Assembly: GCA_964397485.1 (NCBI GenBank)
Contig: CAYNHT010000001.1
Span: 62,001-126,000, forward strand
DNA from: CAYNHT01 sp964397485
GTDB taxonomy: Bacteria > Bacillota_I > Bacilli_A > RF39 > UBA660
Direction: 5' to 3'
Length of the DNA: 64,000 nucleotides
Under the pieces are notes generated by a model, which saw nothing but the letters and a program-made list of their open reading frames with translations, ran no database searches and was not told the origin of the DNA. Positions 37,188 to 44,653 of this stretch are shown here, piece after piece. The first letter of the stretch is position 1, and each line of letters starts with the position of its first letter. The translations under genes and the position numbers were made by a program.

Positions 37188-37784
37188 TGAATTGATGGCA
37201 CATTATTCTAGTCAATTCAATTTATTATGAAGGTGGGGCTAAAAATCCACTAAAGGGCACACCTGTGAAGCTTCTTGTGCTTGCTTCTTACGCCCAGTTT
37301 GGGGTGAGTGCTGGAAGATAGGGTATTGGGCGCTCGTAATGGCATACGACAAACGACCCACTACCCGTGGAGACCTAATCTTGTAATATACGTACTATTT
37401 TTGCATAATTTATGATCTATTACGAATTAGGATTGAACCTACTATGTGGTTAGCGCTATGTGTAGTGTAGCTTGTCTTGAGTGGGTCATAGGGGATAGTT
37501 GATCGTACTAAATAGTTTTTTGGCCAAAATTATTTAGGAATTGCAACTTGAAACTATGTCTGCAAAAAAGAATTAATAATAAATTGTTTGGTGAGGAAAT
37601 CTCCTAGAATGTCTCATTAACATAGGATTGCAGTGCGTACTAAGTGGCAATCAAGTCATATACTCGGAGACGGTATATTAGTTTCTTTAAAGGGGAACCG
37701 CTTTATGGTAACGTAAAGTAGAAACTAGGGAAATCCTACTTGACCTAAGACGTAAAGTTTACTATGTTGATAGCCATTTTTTTT
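37188..37784 (+). ncRNA. ole: OLE-type large structured RNA (candidate)
   Basis: About 600 nt of non-coding DNA, more GC-rich than its surroundings, between a strong promoter and a gene for an OapA-like membrane protein. Length, position and partner fit the OLE RNA of anaerobic and extremophilic Firmicutes, which forms a membrane RNP needed under alcohol, cold and Mg stress. Visible helices: GAATTGA/TCAATTC (37189, 37212), GGGC/GCCC (37255, 37292), GAAGC/GCTTC (37267, 37283), long-range GACCCACT/AGTGGGTC (37355, 37480), CCTAAT/ATTAGG (37374, 37426), GTAATA/TATTAC (37383, 37418), ATATAC/GTATAT (37658, 37673), TAGTTTC/GAAACTA (37679, 37721). ATGGC (37195) and GCCAT (37773) could close the two ends. 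A T run at 37777 may end it. Identity rests on context and structure, not on an alignment. Confidence 0.82.
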
Positions 37785-37808
37785 ATATTATTAAATAAAG
37801 GGTGAAGT

Positions 37809-38414
37809 ATGAAAACTAGTAATAGTGTAAAAAAACAGATTGCTAATTTTAAAAAACAAAGTTCAAAAAAAGAAAAGAAGAATAAACAAAAATCTAATGT
37901 AGGTTGGATTTTAAAAATTACCGTGTTAGCTTTTTTTATATCTTTGATCTTTTCGTTTACATCGGAAAGTGTTATTCCTAATGTTAATATTATCGTAGGG
38001 ATAATTTTGGTTATAATATTTATTGCTGTTGGGGTATTATTTGATATGATTGGTATTGCTGTTACAACGGCAGATGAAAAACCATTCCATTCGATGAGTG
38101 CACAAAAAGTAAGAGGTGCATCAGTAGCTGTAATTTTTCAAAAAAATGCAGCCAAAGTTTCATCATTTTGTAATGATGTTATTGGTGATATTTGTGGAAT
38201 TATATCAGGTTCAGCTGGAGTTATTATAGCAAGCACTCTAGCAACTGATTTAAATATAGATGTTATGATAACAACTTTGATAATAACTGCTTTTATAGCT
38301 GCCTTAACTATTGGTGGTAAAGCAGTAGGTAAAACAATTGCTATTAACAAATGTAATATTATCTTATATGAATTTGCAAAAGTGGTATCGTTTTTTTATA
38401 GTGGTAAGAAATAA
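37809..38414 (+). CDS. oapA: OLE-associated membrane protein OapA (candidate)
   Basis: 201-residue inner membrane protein. A 30-residue Lys-rich N terminus (KKQIANFKKQSSKKEKKNKQK), suited to RNA contact, precedes four transmembrane helices (about 31-52, 57-82, 120-142, 148-172). The loop between helices 2 and 3 has the motif TTADEKPFHSMSAQKVRGA and FCNDVIGDICGIISGSAG, which resembles DUF21/CorB-like proteins, as reported for OapA. It lies 24 nt after the candidate OLE RNA on the same strand. In OLE hosts OapA dimers hold the RNA at the membrane. The pairing of gene and RNA is the main evidence. Confidence 0.82.
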   Translation: MKTSNSVKKQIANFKKQSSKKEKKNKQKSNVGWILKITVLAFFISLIFSFTSESVIPNVNIIVGIILVIIFIAVGVLFDMIGIAVTTADEKPFHSMSAQKVRGASVAVIFQKNAAKVSSFCNDVIGDICGIISGSAGVIIASTLATDLNIDVMITTLIITAFIAALTIGGKAVGKTIAINKCNIILYEFAKVVSFFYSGKK

Positions 38415-38437
38415 TCTTATCATTTTTTTATATTTCA

Positions 38438-38466
38438 TTGACTTTTCTGTAAGTATATAATATAAT
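38438..38466 (+). promoter_or_regulatory. Promoter of perR
   Basis: TTGACT (38438-38443), 17-nt spacer, TATAAT (38461-38466). Confidence 0.9.
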
Positions 38467-38468
38467 GT

Positions 38469-38495
38469 AAATAGTAATAGGAATTATTACTATTT
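38469..38495 (+). promoter_or_regulatory. PerR/Fur-type operator
   Basis: Perfect inverted repeat AAATAGTAATA-GGAAT-TATTACTATTT directly after the -10 box, between promoter and perR ribosome site. It is ideally placed to block transcription, so autoregulation of perR-rbr is expected. The sequence is related to, but longer than, the Bacillus Per box. Confidence 0.75.
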
Positions 38496-38506
38496 AGGGG
38501 TGATTT

Positions 38507-38887
38507 ATGAAGTATTCTAAACAAAGGGAATTAATTCTAAAGTATGTACAATCTAGCTGTGAACATCCTACTGCTGACATGGTTTATTCAAATATAAAAA
38601 AGGATATACCAAATATTAGTTTAGGAACTGTTTATAGAAATCTAAATCAATTATGTGAAGCTGGTTTATTAAGAAAAATTACGATGCCTAATAATAGTGA
38701 TCGATTTGATAAAACATTAATGGATCACTGTCATCTGTATTGTAATAAATGTGGGGTTGTTTTTGATATAGATTTTAATATTATTAATAATGTTAATGAT
38801 TTAATCGAAAAACAGACTGGACATATAGTTGAAACAAACAATATTGTACTGACTGGGATATGTAATGATTGCTCAAAAAAATTATAA
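38507..38887 (+). CDS. perR: Peroxide-responsive repressor PerR (Fur family)
   Basis: 126-residue Fur-family metalloregulator. The winged helix is N-terminal (ISLGTVYRNLNQLCEAGLL). All five regulatory metal ligands of Bacillus PerR can be aligned: H20, D68, H74, H76 and D87. The last is Asp, as in PerR, where Fur has Glu. Structural zinc is held by CNKC (79-82) and CNDC near the end. It should sense H2O2 through metal-catalysed His oxidation. Rubrerythrin follows 16 nt downstream and is its likely target. A perfect inverted repeat overlaps the transcription start. Confidence 0.88.
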   Translation: MKYSKQRELILKYVQSSCEHPTADMVYSNIKKDIPNISLGTVYRNLNQLCEAGLLRKITMPNNSDRFDKTLMDHCHLYCNKCGVVFDIDFNIINNVNDLIEKQTGHIVETNNIVLTGICNDCSKKL

Positions 38888-38903
38888 GAGAAAGAGGGAT
38901 ATT

Positions 38904-39443
38904 ATGGAATTAAAAGGATCAAAAACTGAACAAAATTTAATGGCGGCTTTCGCTGGAGAGTCACAAGCAAGAACTAAATATGATTATTATGCGTCTAGAG
39001 CTAAAAAAGATGGTTTTGAGCAAGTGGCTGCATTTTTCGAAGAAACATCTCGTAATGAAAAAGAGCATGCAAAAATATGGTTTAAACTTTTACATGATGG
39101 AGCAATTCCTGCTACTGAAGAAAACTTATTAGACGCTGCAAATGGGGAAAACTATGAGTGGACTGATATGTATGCAGAATTTGCTAAAGTTGCTAAAGAA
39201 GAAGGTTTTGAACAAATTGCTAAACTTTTTGAAGGTGTGGCAAAGATTGAAAAAGAACATGAAGAAAGATATAAAGCATTGTTAGAAAATATTAAAACTG
39301 GTAAGGTTTTCAAAAAAGAAGATAAAATTGCTTGGCATTGTCGTAATTGTGGTCACATTCATTACGGAGAAGTAGCACCAAATATGTGTCCTGTATGTAC
39401 TCATCCGCAAGCATTCTTTGAAGAAAAAAGCGAAAATTATTAA
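38904..39443 (+). CDS. rbr: Rubrerythrin
   Basis: 179-residue cytoplasmic peroxidase that reduces H2O2 to water in anaerobes. An N-terminal ferritin-like four-helix bundle carries the di-iron ligands in FAGESQARTKYDYYASRA, EETSRNEKEHAK and GVAKIEKEHEERY. The C-terminal rubredoxin domain is CRNCGHIHYG with CPVC. The ATG at 38904 follows AAGAGGGAT; the in-frame ATG at 38865 overlaps perR. Cotranscribed with perR. It implies an anaerobic, oxygen-exposed lifestyle. Confidence 0.95.
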   Translation: MELKGSKTEQNLMAAFAGESQARTKYDYYASRAKKDGFEQVAAFFEETSRNEKEHAKIWFKLLHDGAIPATEENLLDAANGENYEWTDMYAEFAKVAKEEGFEQIAKLFEGVAKIEKEHEERYKALLENIKTGKVFKKEDKIAWHCRNCGHIHYGEVAPNMCPVCTHPQAFFEEKSENY

Positions 39444-39452
39444 AAAAATATT

Positions 39453-39477
39453 AAAAACATCGTAAGATGTTTTTTTT
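39453..39477 (+). terminator. Terminator after rbr
   Basis: Stem AAAAACATC/GATGTTTTT with GTAA loop, followed by T run. Confidence 0.88.
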
Positions 39478-39489
39478 GATTAACATAAG

Positions 39490-39498
39490 TGATATAAT
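39490..39498 (+). promoter_or_regulatory. Extended -10 promoter of glyA
   Basis: TGATATAAT, 18 nt before the glyA ATG, giving a leader of about 12 nt. There is no room for a glycine or THF riboswitch. Confidence 0.6.
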
Positions 39499-39516
39499 AA
39501 TAATGGAGATGATAGT

Positions 39517-40740
39517 ATGGATAGTAAATTAAAAGACGCTTTATTGTTAGAAACTAAAAGACAACAAGGTAATATTGAATTGATTGCCTCTGAAAATTTT
39601 GTTTCTAAAGATGTATTAGAATTACAAGGTAGTATTTTAACTAATAAGTATGCTGAGGGGTATCCAAGTAAACGTTATTATGGCGGATGTGAATACGTTG
39701 ATATTTTCGAATCATTAGCAATCAACTACGCCAAAGAGTTATTTGGATGTAAATATGCTAATGTACAACCACATTCAGGGAGTAGTGCTAATATGGCTGT
39801 ATATAAAGCATTGCTTAACACGGGTGATAAAGTAATGGGAATGAATTTGAGTCATGGTGGACATTTGACTCATGGGCATCCTATAAACTTTAGTGGACTT
39901 GAATATGAAATAGTTGAGTATAATGTTGATTCAAAAACTGAATTAATCGATTATGATGCTTTGATAGAACTTGCCAAAAAAGAAAAACCAAAAATGATAA
40001 TAGCTGGAACCAGTGCATACTCTAGAATAATAGATTTTGCTAAATTTAAAGAAGCTGCCGATGCATGTGGCGCTTATTTAATGGTAGATATGGCACATAT
40101 AGCAGGATTAGTAGCGACTAATCTTCATCCAAGCCCAATTCCTTATGCAGATATTGTAACTTCAACTACCCATAAAACATTAAGAGGACCTCGTGGTGGC
40201 TTGATTCTTACTAATAATGAAGAGATTGCTAAAAAAATAGATAAAATTATTTTCCCTGGTATCCAGGGTGGTCCATTGATGCATGTTATTGGCGCTAAAG
40301 CTCAATGCTTTTACGAAGCATTGCAACCCGAATTTATTGAATATCAAAAGCAAGTCTTAAAAAATATAGATGTTCTAGCAAACACTTTAAAAGAAAATGG
40401 TTTTAGAATTATATCTAATGGAACTGATAATCATTTGATATTAGTTGATATAAAAAGTACAGTTGGAATTACAGGAAAAGAAGCTGAAGCTATTTTAGAT
40501 TCAATTAATATCACAGTAAACAAAAATACTATTCCGTATGATCTTGAATCACCATTTAAAACAAGTGGTATTAGATTAGGTAGTCCGGCAATGACATCTC
40601 GTGGTTTAAAAGAAAATGATTTTAAAGAAATAGGAAACATAATAGCAAAAGCATTAAAAAATAAAGAGGATGAAACAATTTTGAAATCATTAAAACAAGA
40701 AGTAATGAATATAACTGATAAATATCCTCTGTATGAATAG
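39517..40740 (+). CDS. glyA: Serine hydroxymethyltransferase
   Basis: 407-residue PLP enzyme that interconverts serine + THF and glycine + methylene-THF, the main source of one-carbon units. Family motifs are IELIASENFVS, TNKYAEGYPSKRYYGGCEYVD, NVQPHSGSSANMAVY and the PLP-lysine segment TSTTHKTLRGPRGG. Full length. It is followed 8 nt later by folD, which uses its methylene-THF product, so the pair forms a folate one-carbon operon. Confidence 0.97.
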   Translation: MDSKLKDALLLETKRQQGNIELIASENFVSKDVLELQGSILTNKYAEGYPSKRYYGGCEYVDIFESLAINYAKELFGCKYANVQPHSGSSANMAVYKALLNTGDKVMGMNLSHGGHLTHGHPINFSGLEYEIVEYNVDSKTELIDYDALIELAKKEKPKMIIAGTSAYSRIIDFAKFKEAADACGAYLMVDMAHIAGLVATNLHPSPIPYADIVTSTTHKTLRGPRGGLILTNNEEIAKKIDKIIFPGIQGGPLMHVIGAKAQCFYEALQPEFIEYQKQVLKNIDVLANTLKENGFRIISNGTDNHLILVDIKSTVGITGKEAEAILDSINITVNKNTIPYDLESPFKTSGIRLGSPAMTSRGLKENDFKEIGNIIAKALKNKEDETILKSLKQEVMNITDKYPLYE

Positions 40741-40748
40741 GTGATTTA

Positions 40749-41594
40749 ATGGAAAAAATAATAAATGGAAAACAACTTAGTTCTAAAATTAAAGAAGATT
40801 TAAAAAAAGAAATTGAAACCTTTGATTTCAAACCAACTTTAGCAGTAATTCAAGTTGGAAATGATCCCGCTAGTGAAGTATATGTTGGTGCTAAAAAAAA
40901 GGCTTCTTTAGAAGTTGGAATTAATTTCAAACATTTAAAATATGAAGATACTATTTCTGAAAATGAAATTATTAAAAAAATTAATGAATTAAATTTAGAT
41001 AGTGAGGTTAATGGGATATTAGTGCAGTTACCATTACCAAAACACATTGATTCAAAAAGTGTTATAAACGCTATTAACTCTAATAAAGATGTAGATGGCT
41101 TAACTGATATAAATGTTGGAAAACTTGTAAATAATAAAGATTGTTTGATATCATGTACACCGCTTGGCGTATTTGAGTTATTAAAAGAATATAAAGTTGA
41201 AATTGAATCAAAACATGTCGTTATCATTGGTAAAAGTAATTTAGTTGGTAAACCATTAATTAGCTTATTTTTAAATGAAGGTGCAACTGTTACAGTATGT
41301 CACTCGAAAACATCAAATTTAAGTAATTTTACAAATCAAGCAGATATATTAGTAGTAGCAACCGGGTATAAACATTTAATTGATGCTTCCATGGTAAAAA
41401 AAGATGCGGTTGTTATTGATGTTGGAATTACTCGCATTGATAATAAATTATATGGCGATGTTAATTTTGATTCTGTATATGATAAAATATCTTTAATTAC
41501 GCCAGTTCCAGGTGGAGTTGGGCCAATGACTGTTACAATGTTATTAAAAAATGTCATTAATAGTTATAAAAAATCGATTACCAGTAAATACTAA
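40749..41594 (+). CDS. folD: Methylene-THF dehydrogenase/cyclohydrolase FolD
   Basis: 281-residue bifunctional cytoplasmic enzyme converting 5,10-methylene-THF to 10-formyl-THF. Motifs are VQVGNDPASEVYVGAKKKA (catalytic Tyr and Lys), LVQLPLPKHID, KDVDGLTDINVGKL, VVIIGKSNLVGKPL (NADP site), TVCHSKT and ITPVPGGVGPMTVTML. Complete. It ends in a hairpin that overlaps the ribosome site of the next gene. Confidence 0.97.
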   Translation: MEKIINGKQLSSKIKEDLKKEIETFDFKPTLAVIQVGNDPASEVYVGAKKKASLEVGINFKHLKYEDTISENEIIKKINELNLDSEVNGILVQLPLPKHIDSKSVINAINSNKDVDGLTDINVGKLVNNKDCLISCTPLGVFELLKEYKVEIESKHVVIIGKSNLVGKPLISLFLNEGATVTVCHSKTSNLSNFTNQADILVVATGYKHLIDASMVKKDAVVIDVGITRIDNKLYGDVNFDSVYDKISLITPVPGGVGPMTVTMLLKNVINSYKKSITSKY

Positions 41595-41609
41595 TACTGG
41601 TGATTTTTT
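41577..41609 (+). terminator. Terminator overlapping the folD end and SDR start
   Basis: Stem ATTACCAGTA/TACTGGTGAT (41577-41586, 41595-41604) including G-U pairs, followed by six T up to the next ATG. The GGTGAT in its 3' arm is the SDR ribosome site, so folding could also hide that site. Confidence 0.6.
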
Positions 41610-42395
41610 ATGAAGAAAGTGTTATTTACAGGTGCTCGTAGTGGTATTGCACATGCTACAATTAAAAGATTTTTAGATAAAGAGTATTTAATTTATGTTA
41701 CTGTTAGAACCGATAAACAACTTGAATTAATTAAAGAAACATATCAGGATTATAAAAATGTTATATGTTTAAAATTAGATATTACAAATAAAGAGGATTT
41801 AAAGATTTTAGAAACTCTAGACATTGATATTTTAGTTAATAATGCAGCAATTGGTGAGGGTGGTTCAATGGCTGAAATCCCAATAGATAAAATCCGTCGT
41901 AATTTTGAGGTTAATGTTTTTTCAACATTTGCTGTTATTCAAATTGTATTAAAAAAAATGATGCAAAAAGGGGAAGGGAGAATCATTAATGTATCATCCT
42001 TATTTGGAGTGATGCCATATCCATTTTTAGGGGCTTATTGCGGTTCAAAGGCAAGTCTTTCTAAAATGACTACATTATTAAAAAAAGAATTGAAACTAGT
42101 AAATAGCAATATTCAAGTTATATTAGTAGAACCAGGTCTTTACCATACTGGATTTAACCAAGTTATGCTAAATAACAAATATGATTGGATGCACACTGAT
42201 TCCTATTTTTCAAAAGAAATTGAAAATATAAGAATGTGTGAAAATAAAGTATTTAATTTACTAGAGAAAACCAATTTAAATTCTATTGTAAAAAAACTAG
42301 AAAAAGCTATCGTTTCAGATAATCCTTGTTTTATTTACAGAGCACCATTTTCTCATGCTATGTTAACAAAATTATATAGTATATTTATGAATTAA
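41610..42395 (+). CDS. Short-chain dehydrogenase/reductase
   Basis: 261-residue NAD(P)-dependent oxidoreductase of the classical SDR type. The nucleotide loop is TGARSGIA, followed by LVNNAAIG, catalytic Ser in INVSSLFG, and Y-x3-K in YCGSKAS. The TGA-x-SGI form is close to typical TGxxxGIG. The substrate is unknown and the context gives no hint. Its ribosome site lies in the folD terminator. Confidence 0.88.
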   Translation: MKKVLFTGARSGIAHATIKRFLDKEYLIYVTVRTDKQLELIKETYQDYKNVICLKLDITNKEDLKILETLDIDILVNNAAIGEGGSMAEIPIDKIRRNFEVNVFSTFAVIQIVLKKMMQKGEGRIINVSSLFGVMPYPFLGAYCGSKASLSKMTTLLKKELKLVNSNIQVILVEPGLYHTGFNQVMLNNKYDWMHTDSYFSKEIENIRMCENKVFNLLEKTNLNSIVKKLEKAIVSDNPCFIYRAPFSHAMLTKLYSIFMN

Positions 42396-42397
42396 TT

Positions 42398-42424
42398 AAA
42401 ACCTATTAAATATAGGTTTTTTTT
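42398..42424 (+). terminator. Terminator after the SDR gene
   Basis: Perfect stem AAAACCTAT/ATAGGTTTT (42398-42406, 42412-42420) with a T run. Confidence 0.88.
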
Positions 42425-42425
42425 G

Positions 42426-42434
42426 TGATATAAT
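42426..42434 (+). promoter_or_regulatory. Extended -10 promoter of the response regulator gene
   Basis: TGATATAAT, 30 nt before the ATG at 42465. Confidence 0.6.
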
Positions 42435-42464
42435 GTAATTATATTAAATGAATTTGGTGGTAGA

Positions 42465-43133
42465 ATGAAGAAAATATTGATAATTGAAGATGATAAAGAC
42501 ATTAACAATATGTTAAATGATTTGTTAGTGCTTAACGGATATAAATGCATCAGTGCATATTCTGGAACAGAAGCATTATTAATTTGCAATGATGAAGTTG
42601 ATTTGATACTATTGGATTTGATGTTGCCAGGAAAAGGTGGTAGCGAAATTATAGCTGATTTAAAAGCTAAACATAATATTCCTGTTATAGTCACTACGGC
42701 AATTAGCGATATTGATACTAAACTTAATTTATTTGAATTAGGGGCTGACGATTATGTTGTAAAACCATTTGATAATAAAGAATTGTTGGCGCGAATAAAA
42801 GTGAAATTAAAAAAAAATACCACTATTGATAATAATACAATTTTAAAATATAAAGATATAATAATGGATTTAAACAAATATGAAATAACTTGTAATAATA
42901 AAAGCGTATCTTTATCAAAGATAGAATATGAACTATTAAAAGTCTTAATTTCCAATCCAAATAAAGTGTTTACTAAAAATAACTTATATGAATTAGTTTG
43001 GGACACTGAAAATTCGGCAGATGATAATACTTTGAATGTTCATATTAGTAAAATAAGAACTAAATTGAAAATGGCTAATGATAAGGAAGATTATATTGAA
43101 ACTATTTGGAGTATAGGTTATAAGATGAAATAA
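42465..43133 (+). CDS. OmpR-family response regulator
   Basis: 222-residue DNA-binding response regulator. The receiver domain (1-115) has the acidic pocket E8-D9-D10, phospho-acceptor D51 in LILLDLMLPGKGG and K in YVVKPF. The C-terminal winged helix (125-222) shows SLSKIEYELLKVLISNPNKVFTKNNLYELVW and TIWSIGYKMK. Its histidine kinase is four genes downstream (45482). The ABC transporter between them is the likely target, as in antimicrobial-peptide response modules. Confidence 0.92.
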   Translation: MKKILIIEDDKDINNMLNDLLVLNGYKCISAYSGTEALLICNDEVDLILLDLMLPGKGGSEIIADLKAKHNIPVIVTTAISDIDTKLNLFELGADDYVVKPFDNKELLARIKVKLKKNTTIDNNTILKYKDIIMDLNKYEITCNNKSVSLSKIEYELLKVLISNPNKVFTKNNLYELVWDTENSADDNTLNVHISKIRTKLKMANDKEDYIETIWSIGYKMK

Positions 43134-43159
43134 AATTAAGAAAATTTTAAGGTTTATTT

Positions 43160-43181
43160 AAGAGTTATTTAACTCTTTTTT
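43160..43181 (+). terminator. Terminator after the response regulator gene
   Basis: Inverted repeat AAGAGTTA/TAACTCTT (43160-43167, 43170-43177) followed by a T run. The loop is very short, so the innermost pairs stay open. Confidence 0.7.
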
Positions 43182-43183
43182 AA

Positions 43184-43189
43184 TATAAT
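43184..43189 (+). promoter_or_regulatory. -10 box of the ABC/kinase segment
   Basis: TATAAT 21 nt before the ATG at 43211, right after the terminator of the regulator gene. It separates regulator and transporter transcription. Confidence 0.5.
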
Positions 43190-43210
43190 TAAAGTATGGA
43201 GGGAGTTAAT

Positions 43211-43429
43211 ATGAAAAAAGAAAAGAAAATTGTTATTTTAATCGCAACTCTATTCATTTTATTTTATATAATACAATCTATATTTCTTATTTTAGCAGGA
43301 GTAAAAGGTTTTTTACCTTTATTATTATTTGCATTAATCCCGCTTATTCTAGCATATTGTGTATATAAAGTAACAAAAGAAAGGTTAAAAGAAATTAAGG
43401 AGGAGAAAGATGTTATTAGTAAATATTGA
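43211..43429 (+). CDS. Small two-helix membrane protein
   Basis: 72-residue protein with two hydrophobic helices (VILIATLFILFYIIQSIFLIL and LPLLLFALIPLILAYCVY) and a charged C terminus (KERLKEIKEEKD). The start is the ATG at 43211, behind GGAGGG at 43199; the ATG at 43196 is inside that region. It overlaps the YbjQ gene by 20 nt. Function unknown; perhaps a membrane anchor for that protein. Confidence 0.7.
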   Translation: MKKEKKIVILIATLFILFYIIQSIFLILAGVKGFLPLLLFALIPLILAYCVYKVTKERLKEIKEEKDVISKY

Positions 43430-43721
43430 TTCTATTTCAAATAAAGAGGTAGAAGAACTTGGAATCGTAAAAGGAAGCGTCGTTAGAACGAAACACATTG
43501 GAAAGGATGTTATGGCTGGTTTCAAAACCCTAGTTGGTGGTGAAATTGCAAGTTATACTGAAATGATGGGCGAAGCAAGAAGTATAGCTACAAGTAGAAT
43601 GATAAAAGAAGCACAATCACTAAATGCTGATGCAATTGTGGGTGTAAGATATACATCAGCTGCAGTAATGGGTGGTGCTGCTGAAATTATGGCTTACGGA
43701 ACAGCAGTAAAATATAAATAG
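43410..43721 (+). CDS. YbjQ/UPF0145 family protein
   Basis: 103-residue protein of the YbjQ (heavy-metal-binding, DUF74) family. Typical blocks are VVRTKHIGKDVMAGFKTLVGGEIASYTEMM, EARSIATSRMIKEAQSLNADAIVGVRYTSA and EIMAYGTAVKY. The family forms pentamers; function is not firmly known. The ATG is preceded by AAGGAGGAG. It lies in the operon with the small membrane protein and the ABC transporter. Confidence 0.88.
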   Translation: MLLVNIDSISNKEVEELGIVKGSVVRTKHIGKDVMAGFKTLVGGEIASYTEMMGEARSIATSRMIKEAQSLNADAIVGVRYTSAAVMGGAAEIMAYGTAVKYK

Positions 43722-43735
43722 AATGGAGTACTCGA

Positions 43736-44653
43736 ATGAAAAAAAACATTGTAGAAATCATTGATTTAACTAAAAAGTATGATAAAAATACGGTCTTGGA
43801 TAATATCAATATCAAAATAAATAAAGGGGATATATACGGACTTATAGGCAGAAATGGAGCTGGTAAAACCACATTAATGAGAATTATGACATCACTTTGC
43901 AACTATGATTCGGGTAAAGTATATTTGTTTGGTGAAGAAAATGGCCAATATAATAAAAATCGTATTGGTAGTATGATTGAAAAACCAGTTTTTTATCCTA
44001 ATTTATCAGCTTATGATAATTTAAAATATTATTGCATTCAAAAAGGTATAGTTGATAAAAATCAAATCAATAAAGTTTTATCAATTGTCAATTTAAATGA
44101 CACAGGTAAAAAGAAGTTTAAGAATTTTTCTTTAGGTATGAAACAAAGACTAGGTATAGCACTAGCTATTTTAAATAATCCTGATTTTATTATTTTGGAT
44201 GAACCAATTAATGGATTAGATCCATTAGGTATTAGTGAAATAAGAGATACTTTAAAAAAACTAAATATGGAAGAAAATATTACAATTTTAATTTCTAGTC
44301 ATATTTTATCAGAATTGTATTTGGTGGCTAACAAGTTTTGTTTTATAGAAAATAGTAAAATTATTAAAGATATAACGAAAGAACAATTAGATTTAGAATG
44401 TAATAGATGTCTAGTATTGAAGGTTGATGATACTAAAAAGACAAGTGTTATTTTAGAAGAACAATTGAATACTAAAAATTATAAAGTCATTGATAAAAAC
44501 GAAATAAGACTTTATGAATATTTAGATCACTCTAATAAAGTTAGTAAGATATTATTACAAAACGATATTGAACTTAATAGTATTAGTGAAATAAGCATAT
44601 CACTTGAAGACTATTTTAAAGGGATTTTAAAGGAGAGTGAAAATAATGCTTAA
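43736..44653 (+). CDS. ABC transporter ATPase (BcrA-like)
   Basis: 305-residue ATPase with Walker A GRNGAGKTT (38-46), signature FSLGMKQRLGIALAIL, Walker B DFIILDEPINGLDP and H-loop LISSHILSEL. The C-terminal 85 residues are an accessory domain found in BcrA/NatA-like ATPases of the bacitracin and lantibiotic resistance type. It pairs with the permease that overlaps its 3' end. Flanking two-component genes support a role in envelope stress or peptide resistance; substrate unknown. Confidence 0.88.
   Translation: MKKNIVEIIDLTKKYDKNTVLDNINIKINKGDIYGLIGRNGAGKTTLMRIMTSLCNYDSGKVYLFGEENGQYNKNRIGSMIEKPVFYPNLSAYDNLKYYCIQKGIVDKNQINKVLSIVNLNDTGKKKFKNFSLGMKQRLGIALAILNNPDFIILDEPINGLDPLGISEIRDTLKKLNMEENITILISSHILSELYLVANKFCFIENSKIIKDITKEQLDLECNRCLVLKVDDTKKTSVILEEQLNTKNYKVIDKNEIRLYEYLDHSNKVSKILLQNDIELNSISEISISLEDYFKGILKESENNA

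Noticed and set aside
37188..37784. RNase P RNA, tmRNA, rRNA fragment or group II intron as explanation of the structured non-coding block
   Set aside because: The stretch GAGGAAATCTCC only partly resembles the RNase P core motif, and the length is about 200 nt too large for it. The tmRNA ends and tag ORF are absent, there is no rRNA-like sequence, and no reverse transcriptase is present. The neighbouring OapA-like gene favours OLE.
39478..39516. Glycine or THF riboswitch in front of glyA-folD, preQ1 riboswitch before queH, T-box before asnB
   Set aside because: The leaders are only about 10-20 nt, with no conserved riboswitch core.
40431..41557. Minus-strand open frames inside glyA and folD
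   Set aside because: They lie opposite highly conserved enzymes, have no ribosome sites and no recognisable protein features.
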